64,000 bases of DNA from Scatophagus argus (GCF_020382885.2 NC_058495.1:5139627-5203626), one strand, 5' to 3'; positions 24,801 to 36,304 are shown, counted from the first letter of the stretch. Numbers and translations: made by a program. Notes: generated by a model from the letters alone, not told the origin.

Positions 24801-27379
24801 AAGTTGTGTTTATTGATTGATTTACTGACTCTGGCTCCTCCTCAGGCCAGAAGTCCTGAAGGCAGCCCTGGTGAAGGCAGTGGAGAAAGGACAGTTGGAG
24901 CAAATCACTGGGAAAGGAGCCAGAGGGACTTTCCAGGTAAAGCAATTTATGACACTTTAATATTCATTTTTGTTCTGAAATTAGTCACATTTGCCTTGTA
25001 AAATAATTGTTAGCATATAAATTGTCCAGTTCTGGTGAAGTGAACTTGGTAGCATAAAGGTGGTGTCCCTCACTCTCCTCTCAGCTCCCTCTCACACTCC
25101 ATTATCTGTGCATTTTCATCAGGATCCGCTTTGTGTCCAGGCCAGATGAATTTCCTATTTCAGTAGAATTATTACATATTGCCAGGTAATGTTCCCTGTA
25201 AAGCATGAAATCCAGGGGGATATAAAAGTACTGATATGATAGGTCTACTCTTTCTTTGACACAGTTAAAAGCTACTAATTCAATGAAGGTGACCTAATAT
25301 GCTAAAAATGTTTATATATGACTGTCACAGCTGAAGCGAACTGGTAACCAGGTCCTGTTGAAGGGCGGTGCCTTGGAGGACGCCATTACAGCTGCCATCA
25401 CAGCCATGAATGAACCAAAAACCTGCAGCACCACCACTCTACGCAAATACTTGGTGGATGCCAACAAAGATAGAAAGGAGTACCAGTTAGGTAAGCCTCC
25501 ATCTCTCTCCTGCTTCCATGTCTTAGCAGGACTGCTGCTTAGTGTTGAAAATTCATATGCTAATGATGACAGAATTTCCTGTAGATGTCTGGTCATTATT
25601 CAGCAGCATAACTCGGGAACAGAGCACGGTAAATTGTACCGTGTACACATACCGAATTGGTGACACTCAACTTGGTTGTCCACCTTGAAACTGCACCGAT
25701 TGTGCAGGTCTGAACATACCTGTCGATCTTGTGGTAACATTAATTTCACCCAACTACACCCATTACCTTTTTTTTTTTTTTAATTCCTTCAAAGTCTTCA
25801 CTACATTTATTATGAGTCTAGATGGGCATGGTTTAAATAAAGAACTGTAACAACATCAAATCAAGCCTACAGCTGCTGTTGTGGAGAATCAAATAATCAT
25901 TGCTATCCACATTATACAAAAGAAGTTTGGCAAGAGTGTCAATTTTAAGGACTTTGTTTCCGTGTCATAACGTGAAACCTGAGCACGCTGCACAATGAGC
26001 TTTGGGTAACAAGGTTTGTTCTTCCTTTTTTAGTGGCCAATCTGAGGAGGACCTTGACCAAGTGTAAAGTACTCGGCTGGATGGAGCAGATCACTGGTCA
26101 CGGTTTCACGGGCACCTACCAGCTCTCGTTCCCTTTCTACCCCAGGTGCATCAAATGAATCTGGAAAGGCTTCTGTTATTTAATAGTCCATACTGTAGTT
26201 TGATATATTGTAAATATTTCTTCTTAATTTTTTTGTTTTAAGCCAAACAAAAATATAACTCATATTTGGAAAATCACAGCAGAGGAACTTTAAGAGAGTC
26301 CTACACAGTTGATATATTTGTCTTTGTATGTCCTTCTCAGATCTTTCTGTTTTTGTTTTTCTCTCAAGCCCCACCATCCTATACCCAGACAAGTTCAAAA
26401 AACCTCAGAAGATAAACCCTCTGCCTTCATCCAAGCGAAAGCGGGTGGCTGAATCTTCTGATGAGGAGGAGGAGGAGGAAGAAGAAGAGGAAGGGGAAGA
26501 GTCTGAGGAGGAAGCTCCCTCACGTAAGAGGTGAGTGTACTCACTAAGGATACACAATCCAAATATTTTTTTCCCAACTGATCCCAGTAAGACAACCGAT
26601 AATTTCACATGCTTCTCATTTAAAACAAAGTTCTTAACCAGTGGTTTACGTACACCTGAGATAAGAAATGCTAAGATGCTGTGAGCAAAGATGGGTGATT
26701 TGATATTGCACAGCTCTAATAAGATGTGTTCTGTTGAAACCCGTAGACATTGTGACTTTGTCTCTGAACGCTTGTGGATATGATATGTGATTTGTACATA
26801 ATTACTGTCCCTCTATTTAAGTAACCACTGCCTGTTCAAATTTCTATTAGGAAATCTCAGAAGAGGCCTCCACCCAAAGCTCGCCGCCCTCCACCAACCA
26901 AGAAGTCTCGGAGCGCTAGTCAGTCAAAAGCTAAAGGCAGGGGACGCTCCCTCACAAAGAAGTCTCCAGCCAAGAAAACGGTTTCTTCAGCCATTCTGTC
27001 AGCAAGGAAAAAGCCAACCTCTAAGAAGGAATCAACACCACCACCATCTAAAACCACACCTGTCAAGAGAGGAGCTCCTGCAAGAAAGCCCAAAACACCA
27101 GCTGTGAAAAAGCTGAGCAAAAAAGGGTCCAAGCGACCCGTGTCCACAGAGTCATCCACTGAGGAGGCTGCAGTGAAAAAGGAGACGACAAGGAGCGGGT
27201 CCAAACGATCTAAGCCTGAAGAGTCATCCCACAAAGAGCCTGCAGTTAAAAAGCCAGCCGCCAAAAGTGGGTCCAGGAGGCCCAAGCCTGAAGAGTCATC
27301 ATCTGGAGAACCTGCAGTGAAAAAAGGGGCGAAGAGCAGCAAGCAGTCCACTCGTAAGTCCAAGAGGGGGAAAAACTGA
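18867..27379 (+). CDS. hp1bp3: heterochromatin protein 1-binding protein 3 (linker-histone-like)
   Basis: Nuclear chromatin protein with three linker-histone H15 winged-helix domains. Exons: 18853-18933 (ATG at 18867), 20893-21070, 21976-22132, 22222-22365, 23175-23234, 23703-23842, 24846-24936, 25331-25490, 26034-26145, 26369-26530, 26851-27379, giving 599 residues with consistent phases. The start MPIRR equals the second methionine of the mammalian protein, so this gives the short form. Residues 24-85 are acidic. H15-1 lies at about 118-200, H15-2 at about 205-279 (LCEPKEASYN) and H15-3 at about 282-370 (AMNEPKTCSTTTLRKYL). A run of glutamates encoded in the 26369 exon is followed by a Lys/Pro/Ser-rich tail with an internal tandem repeat. 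The spacer between H15-1 and H15-2 lacks the PxVxL motif I would expect from mammals. Family assignment is firm; an upstream alternative start is possible. Confidence 0.95.
18934..20892 (+). other. first coding intron of hp1bp3
   Basis: A 2-kb intron. It contains a short dispersed-repeat relic at about 19185-19290 and an AT-rich patch at about 19085-19140. The remainder shows nothing I can name. Confidence 0.6.
19185..19290. repeat. relic of the GTGGTGGAA...AAGTAA teleost repeat
   Basis: The segment reads CAGTGGTGGAATGTTAACTG and then AGTAAGTAAGTACAAGTTTGAGG. It belongs with the copies at about 23385-23480 and 51698-51860, which share a GTGGAA... opening or tracts of AAGTAA/ACTCAAGTAAA. This is an abundant fish repeat of uncertain class; the boundaries are approximate. 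Confidence 0.5.
23385..23480. repeat. second relic of the ACTCAAGTAAA-type repeat
   Basis: It carries TGGAATGTAACTTAAGT and GTGTACTCAAGTAAAGTTTGG, then CTGCTACTTCAGTCATG, in the hp1bp3 intron before the 23703 exon. It resembles the copies at 19185 and 51698. Confidence 0.5.
23905..24235 (+). mobile_element. (CA)n tract plus tRNA-like-headed dispersed repeat (SINE-like)
   Basis: Ten CA units (23905-23924) abut a repeat that runs to about 24235 and ends GATAAGCGGTATAGAAAATGG followed by a GATT/ATT-rich tail. Its head carries words like RNA polymerase III internal promoter boxes: an A-box-like TGGTGCAGCGG near 23937-23947 and a B-box-like GGTTTGAATCC near 23981-23991. The middle (TTTGCATGTTCTCCCTGTG, TTCTCCGAGTACTCCGGC, CAGCTGGGATAGGCTC) is wording I know from one of the commonest interspersed repeats of spiny-rayed fishes. 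Whether it is formally a SINE or a non-autonomous DNA element I cannot tell. Confidence 0.75.
27101..27330 (+). repeat. in-frame tandem repeat in the hp1bp3 tail
   Basis: Four successive units start at 27101, 27170, 27242 and 27314, spaced 69, 72 and 72 bases. Each begins with AVKK and the first three carry GS(K/R)R followed by an ESS-containing acidic part. The last unit diverges into a basic end, SKQSTRKSKRGKN. The repeat sits at the end of the last coding exon. Confidence 0.85.
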
Positions 27380-27740
27380 GCCCAGAGAGCACCTTCCACA
27401 GACTGGACCGCTCTGCAGCTTTGTTACAGTGCTCTCTTTCTTTATATCATCATTTTTCTCCCTTTTTAATGGAGCAGTAGTTTTTTATTTCTATTGTAGA
27501 ATAAGAACCTTATCCTACCAGTTAAGTTTACTGTACGAGTTTCTGAATTTTCTTTTTAATCGCCATGTGTAGAAAAGCTCAGTTAGTGTTGCTGTTTAAA
27601 ACAGATGTGACCAGCTGCCAGATCGGGGAAAGCATAGCAAGATCCGACATACTGTAACTAGAGCCATGTAGTGACTTCCGTTTTTTATCTCTGTTCCTCA
27701 TCCAGTCTTTAGGTGTTGGAAGCACACGTTCCTAATATCG

Positions 27741-27746
27741 AATAAA
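27741..27746 (+). terminator. hp1bp3 poly(A) signal AATAAA
   Basis: Canonical hexamer about 360 bases after the hp1bp3 stop; a second AATAAA near 28282 would give a longer 3' UTR. Confidence 0.55.
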
Positions 27747-28104
27747 GTGAAATATCAGTGTTTTTGGAGGGTTAAAAATGATGTCCATTTTAAGTCAAAA
27801 TATAGGTTGAAAAGTTTGAACAGTTACTAATAATATTAATGTTTTATAAAACACAGGTTTTAAGGTGGCTACTATTCCTATATTTGGGCTATGCAGCACT
27901 GCATCAAAATCTGAATTTCTATCCATAATGTGTCGTCAGGAAATTATTATTATTATCAACAATGGTATTTGTTTATTTAAAACGTGAAATTGCCTCAAGA
28001 AAAGATTTAGGCCTGCAGGTGACGGGTTGAGGACTTAACAACACTATTATGGTATTCATTTCAAAACAAACCACACTGGGGGAAAAAGTATCTTTTCTGA
28101 TATG

Positions 28105-28111
<7 letters not shown>

Positions 28112-28136
<25 letters not shown>
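28112..28136. repeat. 25-base A homopolymer
   Basis: An uninterrupted run of A follows TATGTGTGTGT. It lies downstream of the first hp1bp3 poly(A) signal and upstream of the second, so it could be transcribed or could be the tail of an old insertion. Confidence 0.9.
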
Positions 28137-28799
28137 GCATATACATAAATTGATTTTATTGCTTTACAGCTGTTATTCAGTACCAAACTGTAAGAAATGT
28201 GTTGTGAATAAGAAAAAGGAGGATAATAGCTCATACATACCCTGCATGCATGTGTTACTTGTGTTTTTTTTCCAAGTCATTAATAAAATGGCTATATTTG
28301 TAAACTCTTGCAGTTTTTTGAATTTTTAATTTTTTTTTTTATTTTAGTGAACATGGAGAAAAACTCTGACAGAATGTTTTCCTGATTCCAGAATATATTG
28401 GAGTATCAGGTATTTCATTGAATCTGACGTCTGTTTTAAACGAGTCACCTGATTTAACTGTTGCACTTCGTGAAGGTTGCTATTCAGAATGACAACTCTT
28501 TGACGGTAACTAAAAACAAGAGGACATCTACACCAGAAAATAAAGAAAAGAGAGCATGTTTAAATGTGCTGGTAGATGTCTTGGAAAAAAAGCTTTAAGA
28601 CATTTTGCCATTTTTACCAATTGATACTTTTTGAATAATTCTATCAAAATTGAAACTTAATAGTACATTGGGAACTGGAAAGAGGAAGTGGGGTAAAGTG
28701 TGTTTACTCTACTTCTGTAGTTACATCTGTCTGTCTTATGCCATTTTATACTTTATGTAGGAGCCAAATGCAATGTTATGGGGAAGCATGGTGACTGTA

Positions 28800-29100
28800 T
28801 TTGTTGTGGGCACCATAGGGGGCGCTGTGGTCATTCAGGCCCATATGTGTATATGGTCATTTCCCATATATGTAATGAGAAATCTGGGGCCATCAGGTGT
28901 TGTGTGATCCCGGAAGGGCAAACGTTTTTTGACCACTAGGGCACAGGTGTTGTATGTTGGGAGGATGAATGGACACATTTTTGTTGCACTGAGAATAAAC
29001 CTCGTATGAGGGAACAGTCGATGGAGACGTGTGGACTCATTCCTGATGTAGGAAGAGAATTTGGACAACTTAGCGCGTCAGATAGGTCGCACCGGGGTCA
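28800..29100. repeat. possible repeat relic with internal AATAAA
   Basis: The segment starts near GGGGGCGCTGTGGTCATT, contains ATATGTGTATATGG opposed to CCCATATATG (near-complementary words), an AATAAA near 28993, and ends in a CG-containing stretch (TTAGCGCGTCAG). Its composition differs from the flanks. A decayed LTR or DNA element would explain it, but I found no target-site duplication or paired ends. Confidence 0.25.
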
Positions 29101-29639
29101 AACCCCTCAGTAGCTTGTAGCTCCTATAACACTTTATATATCAAAGAGAAATATTGTACTTTTTATTCCCCCTCATTTATCTTACTGCTATAATTACTAG
29201 TTAGTTTGATGATCGAGATTTTACATGAAATGAATGAAAACATGAATGAATGAATAAGAAAAAAATAAAGTCATCAAGATTACATGTGATTACGTATGTA
29301 TAAATAAAAGATCTTGTTGCACTTTGAGCAGCAGGGGCGAGCAGGGGCCCCTTCTCATCACCATATGTTAGAACCAAACCAACATTTCCTCTCTAAACTT
29401 CTCAGAAGGTTTCATTTAAGTATCTGTTTCAGGACTGAAGAAAATTCCGATATTTAACCAAAAATTAAAGATTAAGGAAAGGTTACAAAAAAGGGAGGAC
29501 CCTTTGTAGAGGGGGGGCAAAGTTAGAAAACTACACGAGCCTGAACTCTAAAACGGTGCGTCAGTATTAGTCTTACGTCGTATATTAGTCGCAGAGGGCA
29601 CTTTGAATGGTGAATGCATTGTTGACAGTCTAACTGAAG

Positions 29640-30011
29640 TGGACACTTTACCAACACTGGGTGTCGTGTGACGTCACCGGGATGAATTGCGCAATGACCA
29701 GGAATGTGTAGAGCTGGGAAAAAAAAGTATGCGGATAGAGACAGCAACAGGGGGAGGGCGAAGTGTTTCAGCCCTCAATCTTCCGCTAATTTTCCTATCT
29801 AACAGCGAGCAGTGTTCACACACTCCTCCTCCTCCTCCGCCTCTTCGGAATCCTTTCCCTCGAGCCCCGCCTCGGGCCGGCAGCACACCTGGACCACCGA
29901 GCGGCAGCAGGTAAAGCTGAGAAAGACCTCGTTGTCAGTTACGGCGTGAAGAAGACAACGACTGCGCGGAGGAGGTGGCCGTCGTGTTTGGAGGCTCTGT
30001 GACTCTGAGAA
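29640..30011 (+). promoter_or_regulatory. probable sh2d5 promoter and 5' UTR exon
   Basis: A perfect cyclic-AMP response element TGACGTCA lies at 29669-29676. About 150 bases later the sequence becomes GC-rich (CTCCTCCTCCTCCGCC, GAGCCCCGCCTCGGGCCGG). Splice-donor-like sites follow at 29910 (GCAG|GTAAAG) and 30011 (GAGAA|GTGAGT). The sh2d5 coding start at 30491 is the next exon, so this is a reasonable promoter plus alternative 5' UTR exons. No start site can be fixed from sequence alone. Confidence 0.55.
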
Positions 30012-30490
30012 GTGAGTTTGTGATTTTCAAAGCCTTGTTACAACCTACAAAGTGAGCTCAGGTTGAGACGCTCCGGTGTTCTGTTAGCCTCCACAGGGGC
30101 GGAAACGCTTCACAACTTTAGTTTTCCTCAACTCTCAAATTTGGAATTTCGCCCGTTGCTCGGTCCACGGACGGACTTTCCCGTGGATTAGCTTTGACTT
30201 AACCACATTTAAGGCACTGAGGGCACAACAACCTACAAAACATTACAGTCGTAAATTCTGCCAAGGCCTTCATCAAAAGTCACAGACAGACCCAAATCAC
30301 GTCCCTGTGGAAGTACAATCCCCAACACCACCATGGCCACCATGCAAAACTTGAGCTCAACCTCCTGTACTGACACAGTGACTGTTTGCCTTACAGTTTC
30401 TGAAATGTATGTTTTGCTGTTATTATTACTTTGCTTTAGTTTGGGTTGTAAGATTTCTTTGCTGTCTGTTTTTACAGACACACAGGCAAC

Positions 30491-33400
30491 ATGGGTGAAG
30501 CCCCAGTCAGAGAAGATGGTACAGTGACGCGATCAGCAGAGGTAACTCTAGAAATGTGGTTTTATATTTACATTAGCATCTTTTTATGTGTGTGTGTGTG
30601 TGTTTGCCTGAACTTCTGTTGTTACTGTTAAGTATGTGGGCTCATTTCCTGTGGATGACCACTGTTTGGATGACCAGATAGAGCAGCTGCACGCTCAGCT
30701 GAAATCCCTTAAAGTAAGTCCTGAGGTTACTCAGAATGATGAGTGTCCCACAGCAACAAGTCATTCCTGTTTCATGGAGAATTCTTTACCTCGTGTGTTG
30801 AAACAGACATGCAGAAGGAGGAGGCCTGTATCCATAAAATTCTCCATCAGAGGAGTGAAAATGTATGATGAAGATGAAACGGTAAGTATGCTTGTTTATG
30901 TCAAATGAAAACATTATGCTTATAGCTTGGTGTGAGTGTGTTCTCATCTGAAAACATCAAAGGTTTGAGCTGTCGATGTAGTTTGTTTCTTTGAAATAAC
31001 TGGTGTTTCCTGTGTCTCTTGTGTGCAGACACTCCTGATGGCTCATGCTCTGCATAGAGTGTCCCTGTCCACCGCCCGACCCATCGATGCCCAGTTTGCT
31101 TTCGTCTCCCACAACCCAGGCAGCTCTGACACCCAGCTGTACTGCCATGTCTTCCAAGCTAGGCATGCCCGAGCAGTAAGAAATATGTGGTGTGGCTGTT
31201 CGTTTGTCACAACAGAGGGAAATACGTCTGCGGTTCATTAGAAAGTTACAGCTCTGATTCTAAACTCTGAATATGTTGTGTATGTTAAAGTCCAACTTTA
31301 AATCAAAAGTTGCACCTAGTTGAACTTTACAGGTGTTTCTCACAGCCACTGAAACTTGTACAAAATGCTTCAAAAGAGTGTGACAGTGACACAACAGCAA
31401 TTCCCTTCAGTTTATTAATATAGCGCCAATTCACAATGAAAGTTATCTCATGACACTTTCCAATTAAATAAATTTTTACATTTTGTAATACAGAGAACCC
31501 AACTTCCCCCTTGAGAAAGCACTTGGCGACAAAGGCAAGAAAAAACTGCCTTTTAGAAGGCAGAAACCTCGGAGCAGACCCCGGCTCAAGATGGGCGGCC
31601 ATCTGCCTTGACCGGTTGGGCATAACTGAGATAGTCAACGATTGATAAAGCCACATATTTTAGATAGATAGAGATAGAAAAAATGATTTTACAAATTCTA
31701 CAGTTTTACAAAGGCCGTGCACACACCCACACAGGTGTTTCCAACTGTCAGGTTAAGTTGCCCAACTAACAGGTACACCAAAACAATGAGGGAGATATCT
31801 ATCGAGCTTAGTCACACACACACAATTCAAAGAAGTCCTCTATTTAGACTACATAAGAGAAAACACCTGTTTGGGTGGACTGTGGATGTGTAGAGACTTT
31901 AATGTCACTATCCCAATAACCTACAATTAACACAAGAGGGAAAAACCCTTGTGAGGCCACACTGTTATGCAGAGTAACATGCTGGTAAATAAACAAACCA
32001 ATCCCACACTAATTACAGGCAGAGACAGAAATCCTTTTTTAGATTCTTACCCAGACCTTAACCATACCAAACTGATCTGAACCCAGCCACCTCTAATCTT
32101 GAATTAACCACCTTCATTCTATAAACTTGTGTTTGCTGTAGCTTCTGCCCCATGACTCCAATAACATTCAGTCATTTTGAGTCAGGCCTTTGGAGTTTGT
32201 CATAAGGCTTGTTCCAAAATAGACATTGCTTTGCTGTGAGGCTTTAGCTCTTTAGCTTATTTCTGTTGGATTCCTGCTGTGGGCACTTCAGCAATGTAAT
32301 AGTCAATTACAGGTTACTTTAACTTGCATCACAGACCTGTCAAATGACACTGCCACACAAGAGACTCTTAAAATATCACACATTACTTTGCTTGAAAATT
32401 GATAATACTATTAGGATGTGACTGTTCAGTTTTCTGTGTCTACTTTGTCCCTTGCAGGCACAGTTCCTGAACCTACTGCTTTGCCGCTGTTTCCAGCTGT
32501 CTTATTTAGAAAAGCACCCAGAGGAGGCCCAAGAAGACTCTGTTGGCTCGATGCCTCGTCGCAACCCCTCCCTGCTCAACCATGGCTTCCCTCTCAGTGT
32601 CAGTGCCCTGGTGTCCTTCAGAAGAGCTCCTTTCCGAGGGCTGTTGCTGGGAACTAAGGTTTTCGCTCTTAAACATAATATTATTTCCCCAGTTGTGCTC
32701 TCTTAACTCTTTAACAGCTTCTAAGTCACTTTTGTTAACGATGAATCAACCAAGCACTCCGAGAGTCTGCACTGCCTGTACCTGCACATTTTCTTTCTTC
32801 CCCCAATCTGTAGAAGAAGAATCAAAAGTCTTCAGATGACCAGCACAGCAGCCAAGATGAAGTCTTCCCCACCTCCTCCCCCTCCCTGATGCGCAAGAAA
32901 GCCATCCGCACTAAAGTACTGCGCTCTGGGGCTTACCGCTCCTTCACTTTCACGCCGCTCAAACAGCGTAGCGTTCAGGAGCAACTGAATGCTTCACAAG
33001 GTGGGCCAAGTGTTCACAAAGCGCTTTCAAGAGTCAGAGAGTTGATTAGGTAAAGCAAACACCTCAGTGTTGGGTTAGGGGCAGTCACTCACTGTCTGTT
33101 GTGGTGTCACAGGGTAGTTTTGTAAATTACTTGACAAGGTGATGGATAATGGTCTAATCTCACGTGGGTCATAATGTACGTACCTTTTATTAAAGCTTTT
33201 TCAACTGTAGAACTTCTCTCACTGATGTTCACTTGACTGTTAACTTTCACACATTGAAACACCAGCTTTACTTTTATGTGTTATTTCCTCATTACCACTT
33301 CACTTTTCCTTTACTGCGTTGGGAATATATTTGGATATTTCCACTTTTGGACTAATGTTAACATCTCCTAATGTACAGTGGTTTCTCTCCTTGCATGTGA

Positions 33401-34372
33401 AACAGAAAAGGACCGAGACAAGACACCGGCGAAGCGATCTCGCGCTCCGAGCTTGGCCGAAAGCGAAGAAGCATTGGCTCAAGCAGTGTGGTGTTGGGCT
33501 GGTATCGCAACGTGAGTGTCAATGGTGCAGTTAACAGATTTTATTTACCATGGGCCATTATTTTGATATTAACATGTCAGTAGTTTTAAGATAATATCAT
33601 CTTTTTTATTTCAGTGACAGCAGCTATTCCCTACTTGCAGATGATGTTCTGGGATCATATCTTCTGTGTCCACATCCTAAAAAACCCAACTGTGGCTCTC
33701 TCATCATTCGCTTACACTCTGGGTTAGTCACCCATCTCATTGAAAACACTCGTAAAGGGAAATTCCTGCTGGAGGTAACGGTTGTTTTTTTTTTTTTTTT
33801 TTTGGGAAACATTGAGTTTGCCAAACTAATATGTGCATAGGTTTGTAGTGGAAACAATTTGCAGGCAGAATGGTTTGCTTTTCAGTGTTATATTTAGAAG
33901 CTGTAGAATCTAGCATAACATTTAAAATACACATCAGAGGATCTCATTTTCAATTTTCATGTCAAGATACTTGAACTATTTGGACTTACTTTGCAATGCA
34001 AAATCCCTTCCAACAGCACTGAGACAACCATATTAAATCTACAGTGGAAATGAAAATTCTTGTTGGCTTTTGATTATAAATGTATTTACTGATTATTCTT
34101 TGTAGCCCAAGTTGAGTTTTGTGTTTTTACACATTTTTTCTGTCTTTGGTTTATCTTTATTGCAGAAACACAAGACTGAATTCAGTTCCATAGCAGAACT
34201 GATTGATCACTACACAAACACTCAGGATGAGCTGCCGTATTTGCTGAGCTGTGCCCGAGTAAACCACTGTTATGAGTGGGAGGAAAGTACTTGCAAGCAG
34301 CAGGCTGTAAAGCCACAGGAGAGCCTGACCAAAGCCAAAATTAAAAGTACCCACAGAAAGGAATGGGTTTGA
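30491..34372 (+). CDS. sh2d5: SH2 domain-containing protein 5 (PTB + atypical SH2 adaptor)
   Basis: Neuronal adaptor in mammals. Exons: 30491-30541, 30633-30713, 30807-30881, 31029-31175, 32458-32658, 32814-33000, 33406-33511, 33615-33774, 34166-34372, giving 404 residues, close to the roughly 420 of the mammalian protein, with consistent phases. Residues 18-130 form the PTB domain (YVGSFPVDD at its start; LLMAHALHRV, QFAFVSHNPGS). The motif KKAIRTKVLRSGAYR links PTB and SH2. The SH2 domain spans about 275-375, but its second strand reads GSYLLC where typical SH2 domains have G-S-F-L-V-R, so the phosphotyrosine-contacting arginine is replaced by Cys301. The gene follows hp1bp3 on the same strand, as in mammals. 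The ATG at 30491 is the only in-frame one near the PTB start; a further upstream coding exon is not excluded. Confidence 0.93.
31400..31640. repeat. dispersed repeat in an sh2d5 intron
   Basis: The wording is that of an abundant teleost repeat: TTTATTAATATAGCGCCAATTCACAA, CTCATGACACTTTCC, CCTTGAGAAAGCACTTGGCGAC, GGCAAGAAAAAACTGCC, GGCAGAAACCTCGGAGCAG, GGGCGGCCATCTGCC. It lies in the 31176-32457 intron. The ends are approximate and I cannot name the class. Confidence 0.7.
33785..33803. repeat. 19-base T homopolymer
   Basis: The run lies ten bases into the intron after the sh2d5 exon ending at 33774. Such a run close to a donor is prone to length change. Confidence 0.85.
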
Positions 34373-35869
34373 ACCCTGGACACTGGAACTTGTGGATTGC
34401 CAACCTGAGAGGATCCTAAATAAGTGACACCATTTTTTTTCTTTTGCACATATTCTCTCTTTTAAATCACACTTGGTGTTGTGGAAAGGCTTCACAAACT
34501 GTATAACACAATGCACCTCTTAATAGCGATGGCACTTGATGTATATAGTATGCAAGTCATTTCAGCTGAGGGTACTTATTTGTCAGAAGTGTAATGTCTT
34601 TTGCGTGCTGCTTTTATGTTTTTCAACATGGTTTTTAAAGTCTATTTTTATTTGTGCTGATAAGGCATCAGTCGAGTTTATACGTGTTTTTAAGACATGA
34701 GACTAACAACCTGAATGTGTGGAGTCAAAGTTATGCAGATTGTTGCACCTGATGGCAAAGCCACTCTCCTTTTTTTCATGCATTGTTAAGATGTTGCACA
34801 AATATATTTGATCAAATTTTAGTATTTCATTGTGTTTCAGTCTGACTTGCACGTTACTCTTTGTGTGTTTGGACATTAGACCTGGATCTTTCCCTCCTCG
34901 GTGTATTATTTTGCTTATAGAGAAAAAAGGTTGGCAGTTTTTAAGTTTGTATGCAGTCAGATTAATGGTTTGTTCTGCTGTTAATTTTAACAAGTAATGT
35001 GTGCAGTTTTTTTTATTTTAACAGTGATATGAAATTCAATCTGCCTTTGGATTTTGGATCCCCTCCCTCGCCTCGAAAAGCACTTTGTGCGTATTCACCC
35101 AAGAAACTAATTTCAGTCTTGTTACATTACAACCTTGTTCACCTCTGTTTGACAAATTATGGGTTTCTAAATTTTCATTTATTAGATACACCTAGCTAAA
35201 ACTTATGAAGTGTAATACAATAATCTGGCAGTAAATCCTACCTTCATGGGGTTTGTCATGTTCACCTTTTGTTAAAACTGTTTTACAGAGATCACGCTGT
35301 TGTATTACAGAGAGGTATTTCTGTTATTTAGCCTACCCTGATTGATATGCAGGTGGACAAAATAAAATATAATCTAACATAACTCAGTACCGCAAACTGT
35401 GCCTTCCCAAAATGACCATTCACAAACTTAATGAATGTAGGATTTATTGCAGGACTGTGATTAGTTTTTGCCATCTGTGTGTAATTAACTGTGTGTATTT
35501 GTTAAATACATTTTAAAAGTCATTAGATTGGTTTTGAATATATTCTGATTTCCTGCACAGCAACGGCCTTACTGATTTGTCTTTTCATTCATCAGCATCT
35601 TTAGTAGTGTATTAGTGATAAAATAGACCCTGAGAAGGACAAACAGGATAACAAGTTTAGCTGTTAATGGAACCTCTGGGTTAGCTTGATAGATGGATAC
35701 ACCTTATCATGAGAAATTGACTGTGTTTTCTTAATTTAAAATATATATACTTAATTTGTACAACCGAGATTGTGCAGTAATGTTTAAAGACATGAGTTGT
35801 TTTTATTTTATTGTATTTTATTACGCTTACTGTTAGCCTACTGCCAGCTATGTTGTCACTCCTTCCTGA
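34373..35869 (+). other. sh2d5 3' UTR and spacer to kif17
   Basis: AT-rich sequence with no exon. AATAAA lies at 35361-35366, about 1 kb after the stop, and is the best poly(A) candidate. Confidence 0.6.
35361..35366 (+). terminator. sh2d5 poly(A) signal AATAAA
   Basis: Canonical hexamer in the AT-rich stretch after sh2d5 and before the kif17 5' region; assignment rests on position only. Confidence 0.45.
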
Positions 35870-36304
35870 TCAAACTGTTCGCCAGTATGGGGCAGTTTCA
35901 TCCCTCGACGATTGTTTATGGTTGCCAAGCAACTTCAAAACGCCATGAGAGGAGTAGCAGAATGAGAGAGAACCTGTAACAGTGCGTGACGAGGACAGTC
36001 ACCACTGTGTCTGGAAATATCTCCGCTTCCACTCAACTTGGATTTTTTTCATCTTTGAGTATGTTGTTATCTGGTGCATGATGTCGTTTAGTCTGCTTTA
36101 ACCAAATTTTTTTTGAATTGTCAGTTAGCCGTTAACCGTTAGCGCTTGTCATCGAACTATTTAGGCTGGCTAATGAGGATCCTGCTGTAGCTAAGGTCTG
36201 TAGACAACATGTGACGGTATTTATTAAGCGGAATTGAACGTTTTCACTTGCTTTTATCTATAGTCTACTGTACAAGCCAACCGCTGCGGAGTGACTGTTG
36301 AGAC
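35870..36304 (+). promoter_or_regulatory. probable kif17 5' region
   Basis: The 430 bases before the kif17 ATG hold a few CG dinucleotides (CCCTCGACG, GTGCGTGACGAGGACAG) and a GTTGCCAAGCAAC palindrome at about 35921-35933. That palindrome has the inverted GTTGCC-N-GGCAAC-like layout of an RFX X-box, a site typical of cilia genes, and kif17 is a ciliary motor. No TATA box is evident. Confidence 0.5.

Larger units (their letters stand above)
27380..29640 (+). other. hp1bp3 3' UTR and spacer to sh2d5
   Basis: After the TGA comes an AT-rich 3' UTR with AATAAA at 27741-27746 and another at about 28282. A 25-base A run lies at 28112-28136. A possible repeat relic covers about 28800-29100. No gene is visible. 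Confidence 0.65.
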
